Source: Pseudomonas yangonensis
GTDB taxonomy: Bacteria; Pseudomonadota; Gammaproteobacteria; Pseudomonadales; Pseudomonadaceae
DNA: 64,000 nucleotides
Direction: 5' to 3'
Assembly (NCBI RefSeq): GCF_009932725.1
Contig: NZ_BLJU01000003.1
Coordinates: forward strand, 434,001 to 498,000
The notes beneath the pieces were generated by a model. That model was not told where the DNA came from, did no database searches, and saw only the letters and a program-made list of their open reading frames with translations. The translations under genes and the position numbers were made by a program. Below are positions 26,688-36,769 of the stretch, piece by piece; the stretch's first letter is position 1; every line of letters begins with the position of its first letter.

Positions 26688-28793
26688 GTGCGAAACCCTG
26701 TTCTTCGCTGCACCTGGCCGCTGGCCCTGCTTTGCAGTGGCATGGCGCTGGCCAACGAGGCCGTCGACCTGCCCGAACTCACCATCCGTGCCGAGGCCGC
26801 CGAAGAGGGCGAGAGCGATCTGCATACGCCCACCACCTCCGGTTCGCGCCTGGAGCTTTCGGCCCTGCAAACCCCGGCCAGCACCAGCAGCCTGAGCGGT
26901 GCCGAGGTACGCGGGCGCAACAACCTCTCGGTGCAGGACGCCGTGACCCGCACACCGGGCATCAGCAGCATCGGCACCCCCGGCAATGGCGGCACCGCGC
27001 TGTCGGCGCGCGGTTTTACCGGCCATGCGGCGACCATGCAGCTGTACGACGGCACCCGTCAGTACGTCGGTGCCGGCACCGTGACCTTCCCGGTGGACAC
27101 CTGGTCGGTGGCGCGCATCGACGTGCTGCGCGGCCCGGCCTCGGTGCTCTACGGCGAGGGTGCCACCGGCGCGGTGATCAACGTGGTGCCGAAGAAGCCC
27201 TTCGCCGGCGAGGTCCGCAACCAGCTGCGCCTCGGCTACGGCAGCGACGACCGCCGTCAGGCCGCACTGGACAGCGGTGGTTCGCTGAACGATGCGCTGA
27301 GCTATCGCTTCAACCTCAACCAGCAGGCCAGCAATGGCTGGGTCGACCGGGGCGATTCGGACAGCGTCGCGCTCAGCGCCGCCCTGCGCTGGGACGCCCA
27401 TGACGACCTGAGCTTCACCCTGTCCCACGACCATGGCGACCAGAGCCCGATGCGTTACCTCGGCACGCCGCTGGTGGCCGGCAAGTACCGCGAGAGCATC
27501 CGCGAGCGCAATTACAACGTCGCCGACGCGGATATCCGCTACAACGACCAGATCACCCGCCTGGTGACGGACTGGCGCATCAACGACGCGCTCAGCGCCA
27601 GCAACCAGCTCTACTACATCAAGACCCAGCGCTACTGGCGCAATGCCGAGGCCTATCGCTGGCAGCCGGGCGATACGGTCGAGCGCAGCGAGTTCTACCG
27701 GATCAAGCACACCCAGGAGCAGGTCGGCGACCGCCAGACCTTCACCCTCGATCACGCCCTGTTCGGCCTCGATAGCCGCACGGTGGTCGGGGTGGATTAC
27801 AACCGCATCCACTTCGCCCGCCAGCACGATTTCGCCAGCAGTTTCAGCGACAGCGTGCCGCTGGCCGGTTCCGGTGGCGGCCATTACCAGAGCACCGATC
27901 CGCTCGGTTACGGCCCGCGCGAGCGCAACCTGGCGCGGCAGTTCTCGCTGTTCGCCGAGAACCGCACCCAGCTCACCGAGCGCCTGGCGCTGGTGACCGG
28001 TGTGCGCCGCGATCAGGTGCATATCCAGCGCGACAACTTGATCGATGGCAGCAGCGCTGATCGCAGCCTGAGCGGCGATAACTGGCGCGCCGGGCTGGTC
28101 TTTGCGCTGACCCCCGATCTGTCGCTGTACGGCCAGTACGCCACCAGCACCGAGGGGGTGAGCAACCTGCTGACGCTCAATCCGACCCAGCAGCAGTTCG
28201 ACCTGAGCGAAGCCAAACAGACCGAAATCGGCCTCAAGCAGGTGTTCTGGGGCGGGCAGGGCGAGTGGACGCTGGCGGCTTATCACATCGTCAAGAAGAA
28301 GTTGCTCAGCCGTGAAACCCCGACCTCGCCCACCGAGCAGATCGGCCAGCAGTCGTCCGATGGCCTGGAAGCCACCCTGGAACTGGCGCTGGGTCGGGGC
28401 TGGCAGGTGTCGGTCAATGCCGCCCTGGTGCGCGCCGAGTACGACGACTTCGTCGAAGGTGGCGGTGACCGCAGCGGCAATCGCCCGACCGACGTGCCCA
28501 GGCGCACCGCTAACCTGTGGCTGAACAAGGCGCTCGGTGGCGGCGTGGAGGCCGGCATCGGCGCACGTTATGTCGATGCGCGCTACGCCAATAGCGCCAA
28601 TACCGCCAAGGTGCCCGGCTATACCGTGGTGGACGCCAACTTCGCCTGGCAGGCGTTGCCGGATGTGCGCCTGGGTCTGGAGCTGAACAACCTGTTCGAC
28701 CGCCAGTACGCCACCAGCGCCAGCAGCGACGGTGAGCAGTGGTACCTGGGCGCGCCGCGTTCGTTCTTCGTAACGGCGGATTACAGCTTTTGA
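26688..28793 (+). CDS. TonB-dependent receptor, zinc- or cobalamin-responsive uptake operon
   Basis: 701 residues: signal peptide (about 1-21, ending GMALA), TonB-box/plug region with LSVQDAVTRTPGISSIG and SARGFTGHAATMQLYDG, LRGPASVLYGEGATGAVINVV, and a barrel ending FFVTADYSF. The GTG at 26688 is chosen because the frame upstream runs through the Zur box and riboswitch; the ATGs there would sit inside the operator. It appears equivalent to PA2911, whose operon has been reported as Zur-regulated (from memory). Ligand unknown: a metallophore or corrinoid. Confidence 0.87.
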   Translation: MRNPVLRCTWPLALLCSGMALANEAVDLPELTIRAEAAEEGESDLHTPTTSGSRLELSALQTPASTSSLSGAEVRGRNNLSVQDAVTRTPGISSIGTPGNGGTALSARGFTGHAATMQLYDGTRQYVGAGTVTFPVDTWSVARIDVLRGPASVLYGEGATGAVINVVPKKPFAGEVRNQLRLGYGSDDRRQAALDSGGSLNDALSYRFNLNQQASNGWVDRGDSDSVALSAALRWDAHDDLSFTLSHDHGDQSPMRYLGTPLVAGKYRESIRERNYNVADADIRYNDQITRLVTDWRINDALSASNQLYYIKTQRYWRNAEAYRWQPGDTVERSEFYRIKHTQEQVGDRQTFTLDHALFGLDSRTVVGVDYNRIHFARQHDFASSFSDSVPLAGSGGGHYQSTDPLGYGPRERNLARQFSLFAENRTQLTERLALVTGVRRDQVHIQRDNLIDGSSADRSLSGDNWRAGLVFALTPDLSLYGQYATSTEGVSNLLTLNPTQQQFDLSEAKQTEIGLKQVFWGGQGEWTLAAYHIVKKKLLSRETPTSPTEQIGQQSSDGLEATLELALGRGWQVSVNAALVRAEYDDFVEGGGDRSGNRPTDVPRRTANLWLNKALGGGVEAGIGARYVDARYANSANTAKVPGYTVVDANFAWQALPDVRLGLELNNLFDRQYATSASSDGEQWYLGAPRSFFVTADYSF

Positions 28794-28836
28794 AGCGAGC
28801 GTGCCTGTGCAGGCGTGCCGCGCGTGGAGACTTTGT

Positions 28837-29679
28837 GTGTCAGTGAATAGTGCCGCAGGCTGGCCTGCCAGTCTGTTCTCGCCGCCCGCGAGCCGCCGTA
28901 CGGCGGCGCCTGAGCCGCGCCTGCGCATCCGAGACCTGGCCTGGTCGCCGGATGGCCAGCGCGTCTTGCTCGAGGCCATCGACCTGCAGATCGGCGATGG
29001 TGAGCTGCTCGGTCTGATCGGCCCCAACGGCAGTGGCAAGACCAGCCTGCTGCGCTGCGCCTATCGTTTTCAGCGGCCCAGCGGCGGCAGCGTCGAACTG
29101 GACGGCGAGGCGCTGTGGCAGCGCCCGCCGCGCTGGAGCGCACAGCGCGTGGCGGTGGTGCTGCAGGAATTTCCGCAGGACTTCGGCCTGCGCGTGCACG
29201 AGGTGGCAGCCATGGGCCGTACGCCCCACAAGGGCCTGTTCGACGGCGACGATGCCGAGGACCAGCGCCTGGTGGATCAGGCGCTGGCCCGTGTCGGCCT
29301 GAGCGGCCTGGCGCAGCAGTCCTTCGCCTGCCTCTCGGGCGGCGAGAAGCAGCGCGTCCTGCTCGCCCGCGCCCTGGTGCAGCAGCCGCAACTGCTGATC
29401 CTCGACGAGCCGACCAACCACCTCGACCCGCGCTACCAGCTCGAACTGCTTGGCCAGATCAAGGCGCTGGGTCTGGCGACCCTGGCCAGCTTCCATGATC
29501 TGAACCTGGCAGCGGCCTTCTGCGATCGCCTCTGCGTGCTCGACCAGGGCCGTCTGGTGGCCGTCGGCACGCCAGCCGAGGTGCTCACCGCCGAGCTGCT
29601 GCAGCAGGTGTTCGGCGTACGGGCGCTGGTCGATACCCATCCACTGGCGGGGCATCCGCGTATTACCTGGATTGTTTGA
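28837..29679 (+). CDS. ABC transporter ATP-binding protein, FepC/BtuD type
   Basis: 280 residues. Seen: Walker A GPNGSGKTSLL near residue 66, the Q-loop in VVLQEFPQD, ABC signature LSGGEKQRV near 166, Walker B LLILDEPTNHLD near 187, and the H-loop ASFHDL. GTG 28837 is preferred because GGAG lies 7 bases upstream; GTG 28801 directly after the receptor stop is an alternative. It energises the FecCD-type permease encoded two genes down and overlaps the binding-protein ATG by one base. Confidence 0.92.
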   Translation: MSVNSAAGWPASLFSPPASRRTAAPEPRLRIRDLAWSPDGQRVLLEAIDLQIGDGELLGLIGPNGSGKTSLLRCAYRFQRPSGGSVELDGEALWQRPPRWSAQRVAVVLQEFPQDFGLRVHEVAAMGRTPHKGLFDGDDAEDQRLVDQALARVGLSGLAQQSFACLSGGEKQRVLLARALVQQPQLLILDEPTNHLDPRYQLELLGQIKALGLATLASFHDLNLAAAFCDRLCVLDQGRLVAVGTPAEVLTAELLQQVFGVRALVDTHPLAGHPRITWIV

Positions 29680-30707
29680 TGAAGCGTTTACGCACGGCTG
29701 AACCTGTAGGAGCGAGCTCTGCTCGCGAATCCTGGGAAAAGGCAAAAGCTTCGCGAGCAAAGCTCGCTCCTACATTCGTTGGCGCAATCCTGCTGGCGCT
29801 GATCAGCCCCGCCTGGGCCGTCACCGTGACCAGCTGCGATCGTCAGGTGAGTGTTGCCCAGCCGCCGCAGCGGGCGGTCAGCCATGACGTCAACATGACC
29901 GCCATGCTCCTGGCCCTGGGGCTGAAGGAACGCATGGCCGGCTACACCGGCATCAGCGGCTGGAAGACCCTCGATGCGAGCATGCGCGAGCAGCTCGATG
30001 GCCTGCCGGAGCTGGCCGCGCGCTACCCGTCGCTGGAGAACCTGCTGGGTGCCGGTACCGACTTCGTCTTCGCCGGCTGGAACTACGGCATGCGCATCGG
30101 CGGTGAGGTCACCCCGGCCAGCCTGGCGCGCTTCGGCATCCCGGTGTACGAGCTGAGCGAGTCCTGCGCGCATGTGCTGCCCGGCCGCGTCGCCAGCCTC
30201 GAGGATGTATACGCCGACCTGCGCAACCTCGGCCGCATCTTCGCCGTCGAGTCGCGCGCCGATGAACTGGTGCATGGCATGCAGCGACGCGTGGCGGCAG
30301 TGCAGGCGCGCCTCGGCGAGCTGCCGACGCGGCCACGGGTGTTCGTCTACGACAGCGGTGAAGACCTGCCTTTCAGCGCCGGGCGCCAGGGCATGCCGCA
30401 GCCGCTGATCGAGGCGGCCGGTGGGCGCAACGTGATGGAGGGCGTGGCCGGCAGCTGGATCAAGGTGGGTTGGGAGTCGGTGGTCGAGGAAGACCCCGAG
30501 GTCATCCTGATCGTCGACTACGGCGAGCGCACGGCGGCGCAGAAGCGCGACTTCCTGCTGCAGCATCCGGCGCTGCAGGGGGTGACGGCAATTCGGGAGA
30601 AACGCTTTGTGGTGCTGCCCTATCTGGCCGTCACGCCAAGCCTGGATAACGCCGCCGCCATCGAAACCCTGGCCGCCGCGCTGCACCCCGAGGCGCTCGC
30701 CCAGTGA
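29679..30707 (+). CDS. periplasmic metal-complex binding protein with REP-derived N-region
   Basis: 342 residues of the BtuF/FepB-like (helical backbone, class III) binding-protein family; mature part starts near TVTSCDRQVSVAQPPQRAVS, with GLKERMAGYTG near 80 and ESVVEEDPEVILIVDYG near 265. The hydrophobic core of the signal peptide (FVGAILLALISPAWA) begins only at about residue 33: residues 9-32 are translated from a REP inverted repeat (29705-29774). Secretion may be impaired or a later start may be used, though I see no good ATG/GTG after the repeat. Confidence 0.85.
   Translation: MKRLRTAEPVGASSARESWEKAKASRAKLAPTFVGAILLALISPAWAVTVTSCDRQVSVAQPPQRAVSHDVNMTAMLLALGLKERMAGYTGISGWKTLDASMREQLDGLPELAARYPSLENLLGAGTDFVFAGWNYGMRIGGEVTPASLARFGIPVYELSESCAHVLPGRVASLEDVYADLRNLGRIFAVESRADELVHGMQRRVAAVQARLGELPTRPRVFVYDSGEDLPFSAGRQGMPQPLIEAAGGRNVMEGVAGSWIKVGWESVVEEDPEVILIVDYGERTAAQKRDFLLQHPALQGVTAIREKRFVVLPYLAVTPSLDNAAAIETLAAALHPEALAQ
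29705..29774. repeat. REP inverted repeat inside a coding region
   Basis: 25-base arms (29705-29729 and 29750-29774) match as reverse complements with one mismatch. The arm TGTAGGAGCGAGCTCTGCTC is a variant of the window's main REP family. It lies in frame in the signal-peptide region of the binding protein. Confidence 0.9.
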
Positions 30708-31661
30708 ATCGCTATCGCCTGCTATTGCTCGGGCTGGCCGTGCTGCTGGCGCTGTCCTGCGCCTGGTCGCTGGCATTTGGCGCGGCGCAGGTGCCGCTCG
30801 AGCGCGTGTGGGCGATCATTGGCCAGCACCTGTTCGGCATCACGCCGCAGGTGCCGGTCAACAGCGGTCAGGACAGCATCGTCTGGCAATTGCGCGCGCC
30901 ACGGGTGCTGCTTGGTGCGCTGGTCGGCGCCGGGCTGGCGCTTGTCGGTAGCGTGCTGCAGGCGGTGACGCGCAACCCGCTGGCCGACCCGCATCTGCTC
31001 GGCGTCAGTTCCGGCGCGGCCTTCGGCGCGGTGGTCGTGGTGCTTTACCTGGGCGAGTTCGCCGGGCTGCTCAGCCTGCCGCTGGCGGCCTTCGTCGGCG
31101 CGCTGGCGAGCATGCTGCTGGTGCTGGCCATCGCCAGCCGCAGCGGCCGTCTGCACAGCGAGCAATCTGCTGCTGTACCTGGGCAACCCGCATGCGGCCA
31201 GCTCGGTGCTGTTCTGGATGCTCGGTGGGCTGGGCCTGGCGCGCTGGGAACTGCTCTGGCTGCCGGCGCTGTGCCTGGCGTTGGCCCTGGCGGTGCTGCT
31301 TGGCCTGGGCCGGGCGCTGAATGCGCTGATGGCCGGCGAGCAGAGCGCGGTGAGCCTGGGCCTGGAACCACGCCGGGTGCGCCTGCTGGTATTCGTGGTG
31401 GCGTCGCTGCTGACCGGGGTGCTGGTGTCGCTGTCCGGTGCCATTGGCTTCGTCGGCCTGATGCTGCCGCACGTGGCGCGCTTTCTGGTCGGCGCCGAGC
31501 ACCGCCGCCTGCTGCCGGTGGCGACGCTGCTGGGGGCGCTGTTCCTGGTCTGGGTCGATGTCGCTGCGCGCACCTGGCTGGCGCCGCAGGACCTGCCCAT
31601 CGGCATCGTCACCGCTGCCATCGGCGGGGCGTTCTTCGTGGCGCTGCTGCGGCGCCGCTAG
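30704..31661 (+). pseudogene. FecCD/BtuC-type permease broken by a short frameshifting deletion
   Basis: From GTG 30704 (overlapping the binding-protein stop) the frame encodes a FecCD permease with GALVGAGLALVGSVLQAVTRNPLADPHLLG to about 31162 (LHSE); homology then resumes in another frame at about 31161 (SNLLLYLGNPHAASSVLFWM) and runs to TAG 31659-31661. The normal segment between these (one helix, about 16-17 residues) is missing. The joint lies at GCGAGCA (31158-31164). Gene span 958 bases, against about 1,008 expected for 335 residues. Either a real deletion between short repeats or an assembly error. Confidence 0.85.
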
Positions 31662-31736
31662 TCGTCCGGATCGAACCCGGCCGCACCGCTCAGGTCATCT
31701 GCTCTAGGCTTCATTCACCTGGCCGGAGGAATGACC

Positions 31737-32921
31737 ATGCTCGCGCAACTGCCCACCGCACTTCGTGATCTACGACTACCGCTGCGCCTTAAACTGTGGG
31801 ACGGCAAGCAGATCGATCTGGGGCCGAAGCCGCGGGTGACGCTGGTGGTCAAGGACCCCAGCCTGGTCACCCAGCTGGCCCACCCCAGTCTGGATGCGCT
31901 GGGCGCTGCCTATGTCGAAGGCCGGGTCGATCTGGAAGGCCCCATCGAGGAGGCCATCGAAGTGGGCGATGCGCTGAGCAGTGCACTGCTCGGTGACGAA
32001 TCCGCACCGGTCGAGCCTTACGCCGCGCACGACAAGCGCAGCGATGCCGAGGCCATCAGCTATCACTACGACCTGTCCAACGAGTTCTATCGCCTATGGC
32101 TGGACCGCGACATGGTCTATTCCTGTGCCTACTTCGAAACCGGCGAGGAGAACCTCGACCAGGCTCAGCAGGCCAAGCTGCGTCACCTGTGTCGCAAGCT
32201 GCGCCTGCAACCGGGTGACAGGCTGCTCGACGTCGGTTGCGGCTGGGGCGGCCTGGCACGCTTCGCCGCGCGTGAATTCGAGGCCGAGGTGTACGGCATC
32301 ACGCTCAGCCAGGCGCAGCTGGAACTGGGCCTGCAGCGGGTGGCCGAAGAGGGCCTGGAAAGCCGCGTGACCCTGGAGCTGCTCGACTACCGCGACCTGC
32401 CGCAGGACGGTCGCTTCGACAAGGTGGTCAGCGTCGGTATGTTCGAGCACGTCGGCCACGCCAACCTGCCGCTGTATTGTCAGCGGCTGTTCGCTGCGGT
32501 CAGGCCCGGCGGCCTGGTGATGAATCACGGCATCACCTCGCGCTTCACCGACGGTCGCCCGGTCGGTCGTGGTGCCGGCGAGTTCATCGACCGCTACGTG
32601 TTCCCGCAGGGCGAGCTGCCGCACCTGGCGACCATGGCCAGGGCGATCAGCGAGGCCGGGTTGGAGATCGTCGATGTGGAGAGCCTGCGCCTGCACTACG
32701 CGCGCACGCTGCAGCTGTGGAGCCAGGGGCTGGAGAGACGGCTGCAGAAAGCGGCGCAGTGGGTACCGGAAAAATCCCTGCGCATCTGGCGCCTGTACCT
32801 GGCCGGCTGCGCCTACGGCTTTCAGCATGGCTGGATGAATCTGCACCAGATTCTCGCGGTGAAGCCGCGCGACGATGGCGGCCATGATCTGCCCTGGACC
32901 CGCGCTGATCTTTACGCCTGA
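31737..32921 (+). CDS. cyclopropane-fatty-acyl-phospholipid synthase family methyltransferase
   Basis: 394 residues; SAM-dependent enzyme that adds a methylene bridge to unsaturated acyl chains of membrane lipids. Seen: an N-terminal lipid-binding-like domain (about 1-100), YHYDLSNEFYRLWLD near 103, the SAM motif LLDVGCGWGGLARFAA near 165, VSVGMFEHVG near 232 and the C-terminal YAFQHGW-like segment (AYGFQHGWMN). ATG 31737 is preferred to 31731 because GGAGGA ends right at 31731, too close for the first. It is separate from the transport operon and may be a CFA paralogue. Confidence 0.9.
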   Translation: MLAQLPTALRDLRLPLRLKLWDGKQIDLGPKPRVTLVVKDPSLVTQLAHPSLDALGAAYVEGRVDLEGPIEEAIEVGDALSSALLGDESAPVEPYAAHDKRSDAEAISYHYDLSNEFYRLWLDRDMVYSCAYFETGEENLDQAQQAKLRHLCRKLRLQPGDRLLDVGCGWGGLARFAAREFEAEVYGITLSQAQLELGLQRVAEEGLESRVTLELLDYRDLPQDGRFDKVVSVGMFEHVGHANLPLYCQRLFAAVRPGGLVMNHGITSRFTDGRPVGRGAGEFIDRYVFPQGELPHLATMARAISEAGLEIVDVESLRLHYARTLQLWSQGLERRLQKAAQWVPEKSLRIWRLYLAGCAYGFQHGWMNLHQILAVKPRDDGGHDLPWTRADLYA

Positions 32922-32961
32922 TGGGGTAACATGCGGCTCGTCCTGATCCCGCGAGTCGCCC

Positions 32962-34713
32962 ATGCCCCTGTCGCTGCGCCCCCGCTACCGCGTTCTGTTC
33001 ACCGTGCTGGCGATTGCCGCCGGTCTGCTGCTGAGCCTGTGGCTGGGTGGTCGCTATGCCGAGCGGCGTGCCTGGGACGAGCGCAGCGTCGAAGCGCGCG
33101 GACAGCTGCAGCTCTACGCCCAATCCATCCGCACCCTGGTCGAACGCTTCAGTTCGGTGCCCGAAGTGCTGGCGCTGGACAGCGATATCCGCAGCCTGCT
33201 GCGCGCGCCGCATGATCGTCAGCTGCGCCTGGCACTGAACCAGCGTCTGGAGCGGCTCAATGCCGCGGCGGGCTCCACCGTGTTGTACCTGCTCGATGCT
33301 CAGGGCGAAACCCTGGTGGCCAGCAACTGGCGTGACTGGAGCAGCTTCGTCGGCAACAACTATGCCTTTCGTCCCTACTTCCAGAACGCGCTGCGCGATG
33401 GTGGCGCGCGCTATTTCGCGGTGGGCGTGACCACCGGTATTCCCGGCTACTTCCTCTCGCACGTGGTGCGTGGTGACGACGGCGAGCTGCTTGGCGTGCT
33501 GGTGGTCAAACTGGAGCTGGAAGACCTGCAGCGAGAATGGGTCGGCCAGCCCGGCGTGCTGCTGGTCGCCGACAGCTATCAGGTGGTGATCCTCAGCAAC
33601 AAGCCGGCCTGGCGCTTCCGTGCGTTTCAGCCGCTGGACGAACAGGCGCGCGCCGAGCTGGTGGAGGTACGGCGATACGCCGAGCAGGCCTTGCAGCCGC
33701 TGACGCATCAGTTGCACCGGCAGATCGATGCTGACGCCGACTGGGCGCGCGTTGATGGCCCCGACGGTGATCGCGACTACCTCTGGCAGCGCCTGTACAT
33801 GCCCGAAGAGGGCTGGACCCTGCATCTGCTCAGCGAACCGGCCGGTCTGGCCGACAGCGTGCGCAGCTACCGCCTGGCCGCTGCCGGTGTGTGGATGACG
33901 TGCGCCTTTCTGCTGCTGTTCCTGGCCCAGCGGCGTAAGACCCAGCGTCTGCAGGTGGGCATTCGCGAGCGCCTGGAGCGCGAGGTGGCGCTGCGTACCG
34001 CCGAGCTGCGCGAGGCCCAGGACGGCCTGGTGCATGCAGCGAAGATGGCCGCGCTGGGGCAGATGTCGGCGGCCCTGGCGCACGAGATCAACCAGCCGCT
34101 GACTGCGCTGCAGATGCAGCTCGGCAGCCTGCGTCTGCTGCTCGACAGTGGCCGTCCCGAGGCGGTGCGCGACGGGCTGCAGCGTATCGACGGCCTGCTG
34201 CAACGCATGGCCGCACTGACCGGCCACCTCAAGACCTTTGCCCGCAAGACCCCCGCCGGCCTCAGCGAGCGCCTGTGTCTGGGCGACGTGCTGGAGCAGG
34301 CGCTGCAGCTGCTGGCGCCGCGCATGCGCAGCGAACAGGTCGAGCTGCGCACGCAGATCGACGACCAGGCAGAGGTGCTTGGCGATGCCATTCGCATCGA
34401 ACAGGTGATGCTCAACCTGCTGCACAACGCCCTCGATGCCATGGCCGATAGCGAGCCGCGAATCCTGCTGGTACGCATCGCCCGTGAAGACGACAGCTGC
34501 CTGCTCAGCGTCGAGGACAGCGGTGGCGGCATCGCCGAGGAAACGCTCGGCCGCGTGTTCGAACCCTTCTTCACCACCAAGCCGGTGGGGCAGGGTCTGG
34601 GGCTCGGTCTGGCGGTGTCCTACGGTATCGTGCGCGATCTCGGCGGCAGCCTGGAGGCGCACAACGGTGAACGGGGTGCAGTATTCACGCTGCGGTTGCC
34701 GGCAGCGCCTTGA
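32962..34713 (+). CDS. DctB-type sensor histidine kinase
   Basis: 583 residues: TM1 (about 12-30), periplasmic double-Cache domain (about 35-300, with FVGNNYAFRPYFQNAL typical of DctB), TM2 (about 305-325), a coiled linker, HisKA with ALAHEINQPLTALQMQLG (phospho-His near 375) and HATPase_c with NLLHNALDAM, DSGGGI and GLGLAVSYGI. It phosphorylates the DctD-like regulator downstream. Homologues sense C4-dicarboxylates or other organic acids. A 250-base repeat cluster separates it from its partner. Confidence 0.93.
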   Translation: MPLSLRPRYRVLFTVLAIAAGLLLSLWLGGRYAERRAWDERSVEARGQLQLYAQSIRTLVERFSSVPEVLALDSDIRSLLRAPHDRQLRLALNQRLERLNAAAGSTVLYLLDAQGETLVASNWRDWSSFVGNNYAFRPYFQNALRDGGARYFAVGVTTGIPGYFLSHVVRGDDGELLGVLVVKLELEDLQREWVGQPGVLLVADSYQVVILSNKPAWRFRAFQPLDEQARAELVEVRRYAEQALQPLTHQLHRQIDADADWARVDGPDGDRDYLWQRLYMPEEGWTLHLLSEPAGLADSVRSYRLAAAGVWMTCAFLLLFLAQRRKTQRLQVGIRERLEREVALRTAELREAQDGLVHAAKMAALGQMSAALAHEINQPLTALQMQLGSLRLLLDSGRPEAVRDGLQRIDGLLQRMAALTGHLKTFARKTPAGLSERLCLGDVLEQALQLLAPRMRSEQVELRTQIDDQAEVLGDAIRIEQVMLNLLHNALDAMADSEPRILLVRIAREDDSCLLSVEDSGGGIAEETLGRVFEPFFTTKPVGQGLGLGLAVSYGIVRDLGGSLEAHNGERGAVFTLRLPAAP

Positions 34714-34727
34714 CTGCCTGTCAGCGG

Positions 34728-34935
34728 GTAGGCTGGATGACGCTGTTTTCATCCACCAAGGTTGCCGGTCACGGTGGATGGATGAAGCGTCATCCACGAC
34801 GAGCCCTTGCAGGAGCGGCTGGGCGGCATTCCGCTTCAGCGGCGAAATGCAGGCGCAGCTATCGCGGCTAAAGCCGCTGCTACGGGTTCTCATCCTACGC
34901 TGCGGGCTGTCTCAGCGGATTTCATCCGGGCTACA
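34728..34935. repeat. cluster of three repeat types between the kinase and regulator genes
   Basis: In order: GTAGGCTGGATGACGC with inverted ATCCACC (34728-34800), an imperfect REP pair GCAGGAGCGGC..GCCGCTGCTAC (34808-34892), and a half repeat GGATTTCATCCGGGCTAC (34917-34934). All three families occur elsewhere in the window. Nothing else is recognised in the 250-base gap. Confidence 0.7.
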
Positions 34936-34963
34936 CTGCCCGCCGTTCTGAAGAGGAGGTGCC

Positions 34964-36304
<1,341 letters not shown>

Positions 36305-36496
36305 CCGTCCTGCATCCTGGGTTCAGCGGTTTTTGCGTGTTCTTCGGCCCTCTTCCCCGAGTGGGAGAGGGAGTAGAACGGGCGAGGCCTGCGGTAGGCG
36401 GATTTTTGCCTACGACCGCTAAAGTGTAAGCGGTTTCCTGCTCAGCGCCCCTTTGGTCTCCGGATAAAACCCCTCTATATCGGGCTTCTCAGGCCC

Positions 36497-36512
36497 TGGC
36501 ACGGCATCTGCT
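36497..36512 (+). promoter_or_regulatory. sigma-54 promoter of the TAXI-TRAP operon
   Basis: TGGCACGGCATCTGCT matches the consensus TGGCACG-N4-TTGCW with one deviation; the GG and GC dinucleotides are exactly 10 bases apart. It lies just downstream of a DctD-type activator gene and 258 bases upstream of the TAXI receptor gene. Transcription would start near 36523. Confidence 0.8.
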
Positions 36513-36579
36513 ATGTGGGTTGTAGCCGCGCGGCAGCTTGCCGACGCGGCGACCATAACAACGACAAGAGGTCAGCCCC

Positions 36580-36687
36580 ATGAACTGCCATGCCCCTCGC
36601 GCCATGCCGCACTCGCTGCTTTGCATGGGCCGCCTCCCCACCGCGCCTGCCGCGGCTCTTGTCCAACGTTGCACCCTGCGCCGCTGA
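36580..36687 (+). CDS. possible 35-residue leader ORF upstream of the TAXI receptor
   Basis: ATG 36580 to TGA 36685-36687, within the predicted leader of the sigma-54 transcript. AAGAGGT lies 9 bases upstream, a fair ribosome-binding site. The context CCATAACAACGAC before it (36553-36565) recurs at 36746-36758 before the true receptor start, so the leader carries a duplicated initiation region. The peptide (begins MNCHAPRAMPHS, Cys-containing, C-terminus RCTLRR) matches nothing I know. It may be a regulatory uORF or a chance frame. Confidence 0.35.
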   Translation: MNCHAPRAMPHSLLCMGRLPTAPAAALVQRCTLRR

Positions 36688-36769
36688 TCGCGCGCCGCCG
36701 ATGCCGCCTCGGTGGCGTCGTCTAGAGTGAAACTCTGCATAAAGCCATAACAACGACGGAGATATTTCC

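Noticed and set aside
26649..29039. 796-codon open frame antisense to the TonB receptor
   Set aside because: Same reason: complement of a well-supported receptor gene, no recognisable protein.
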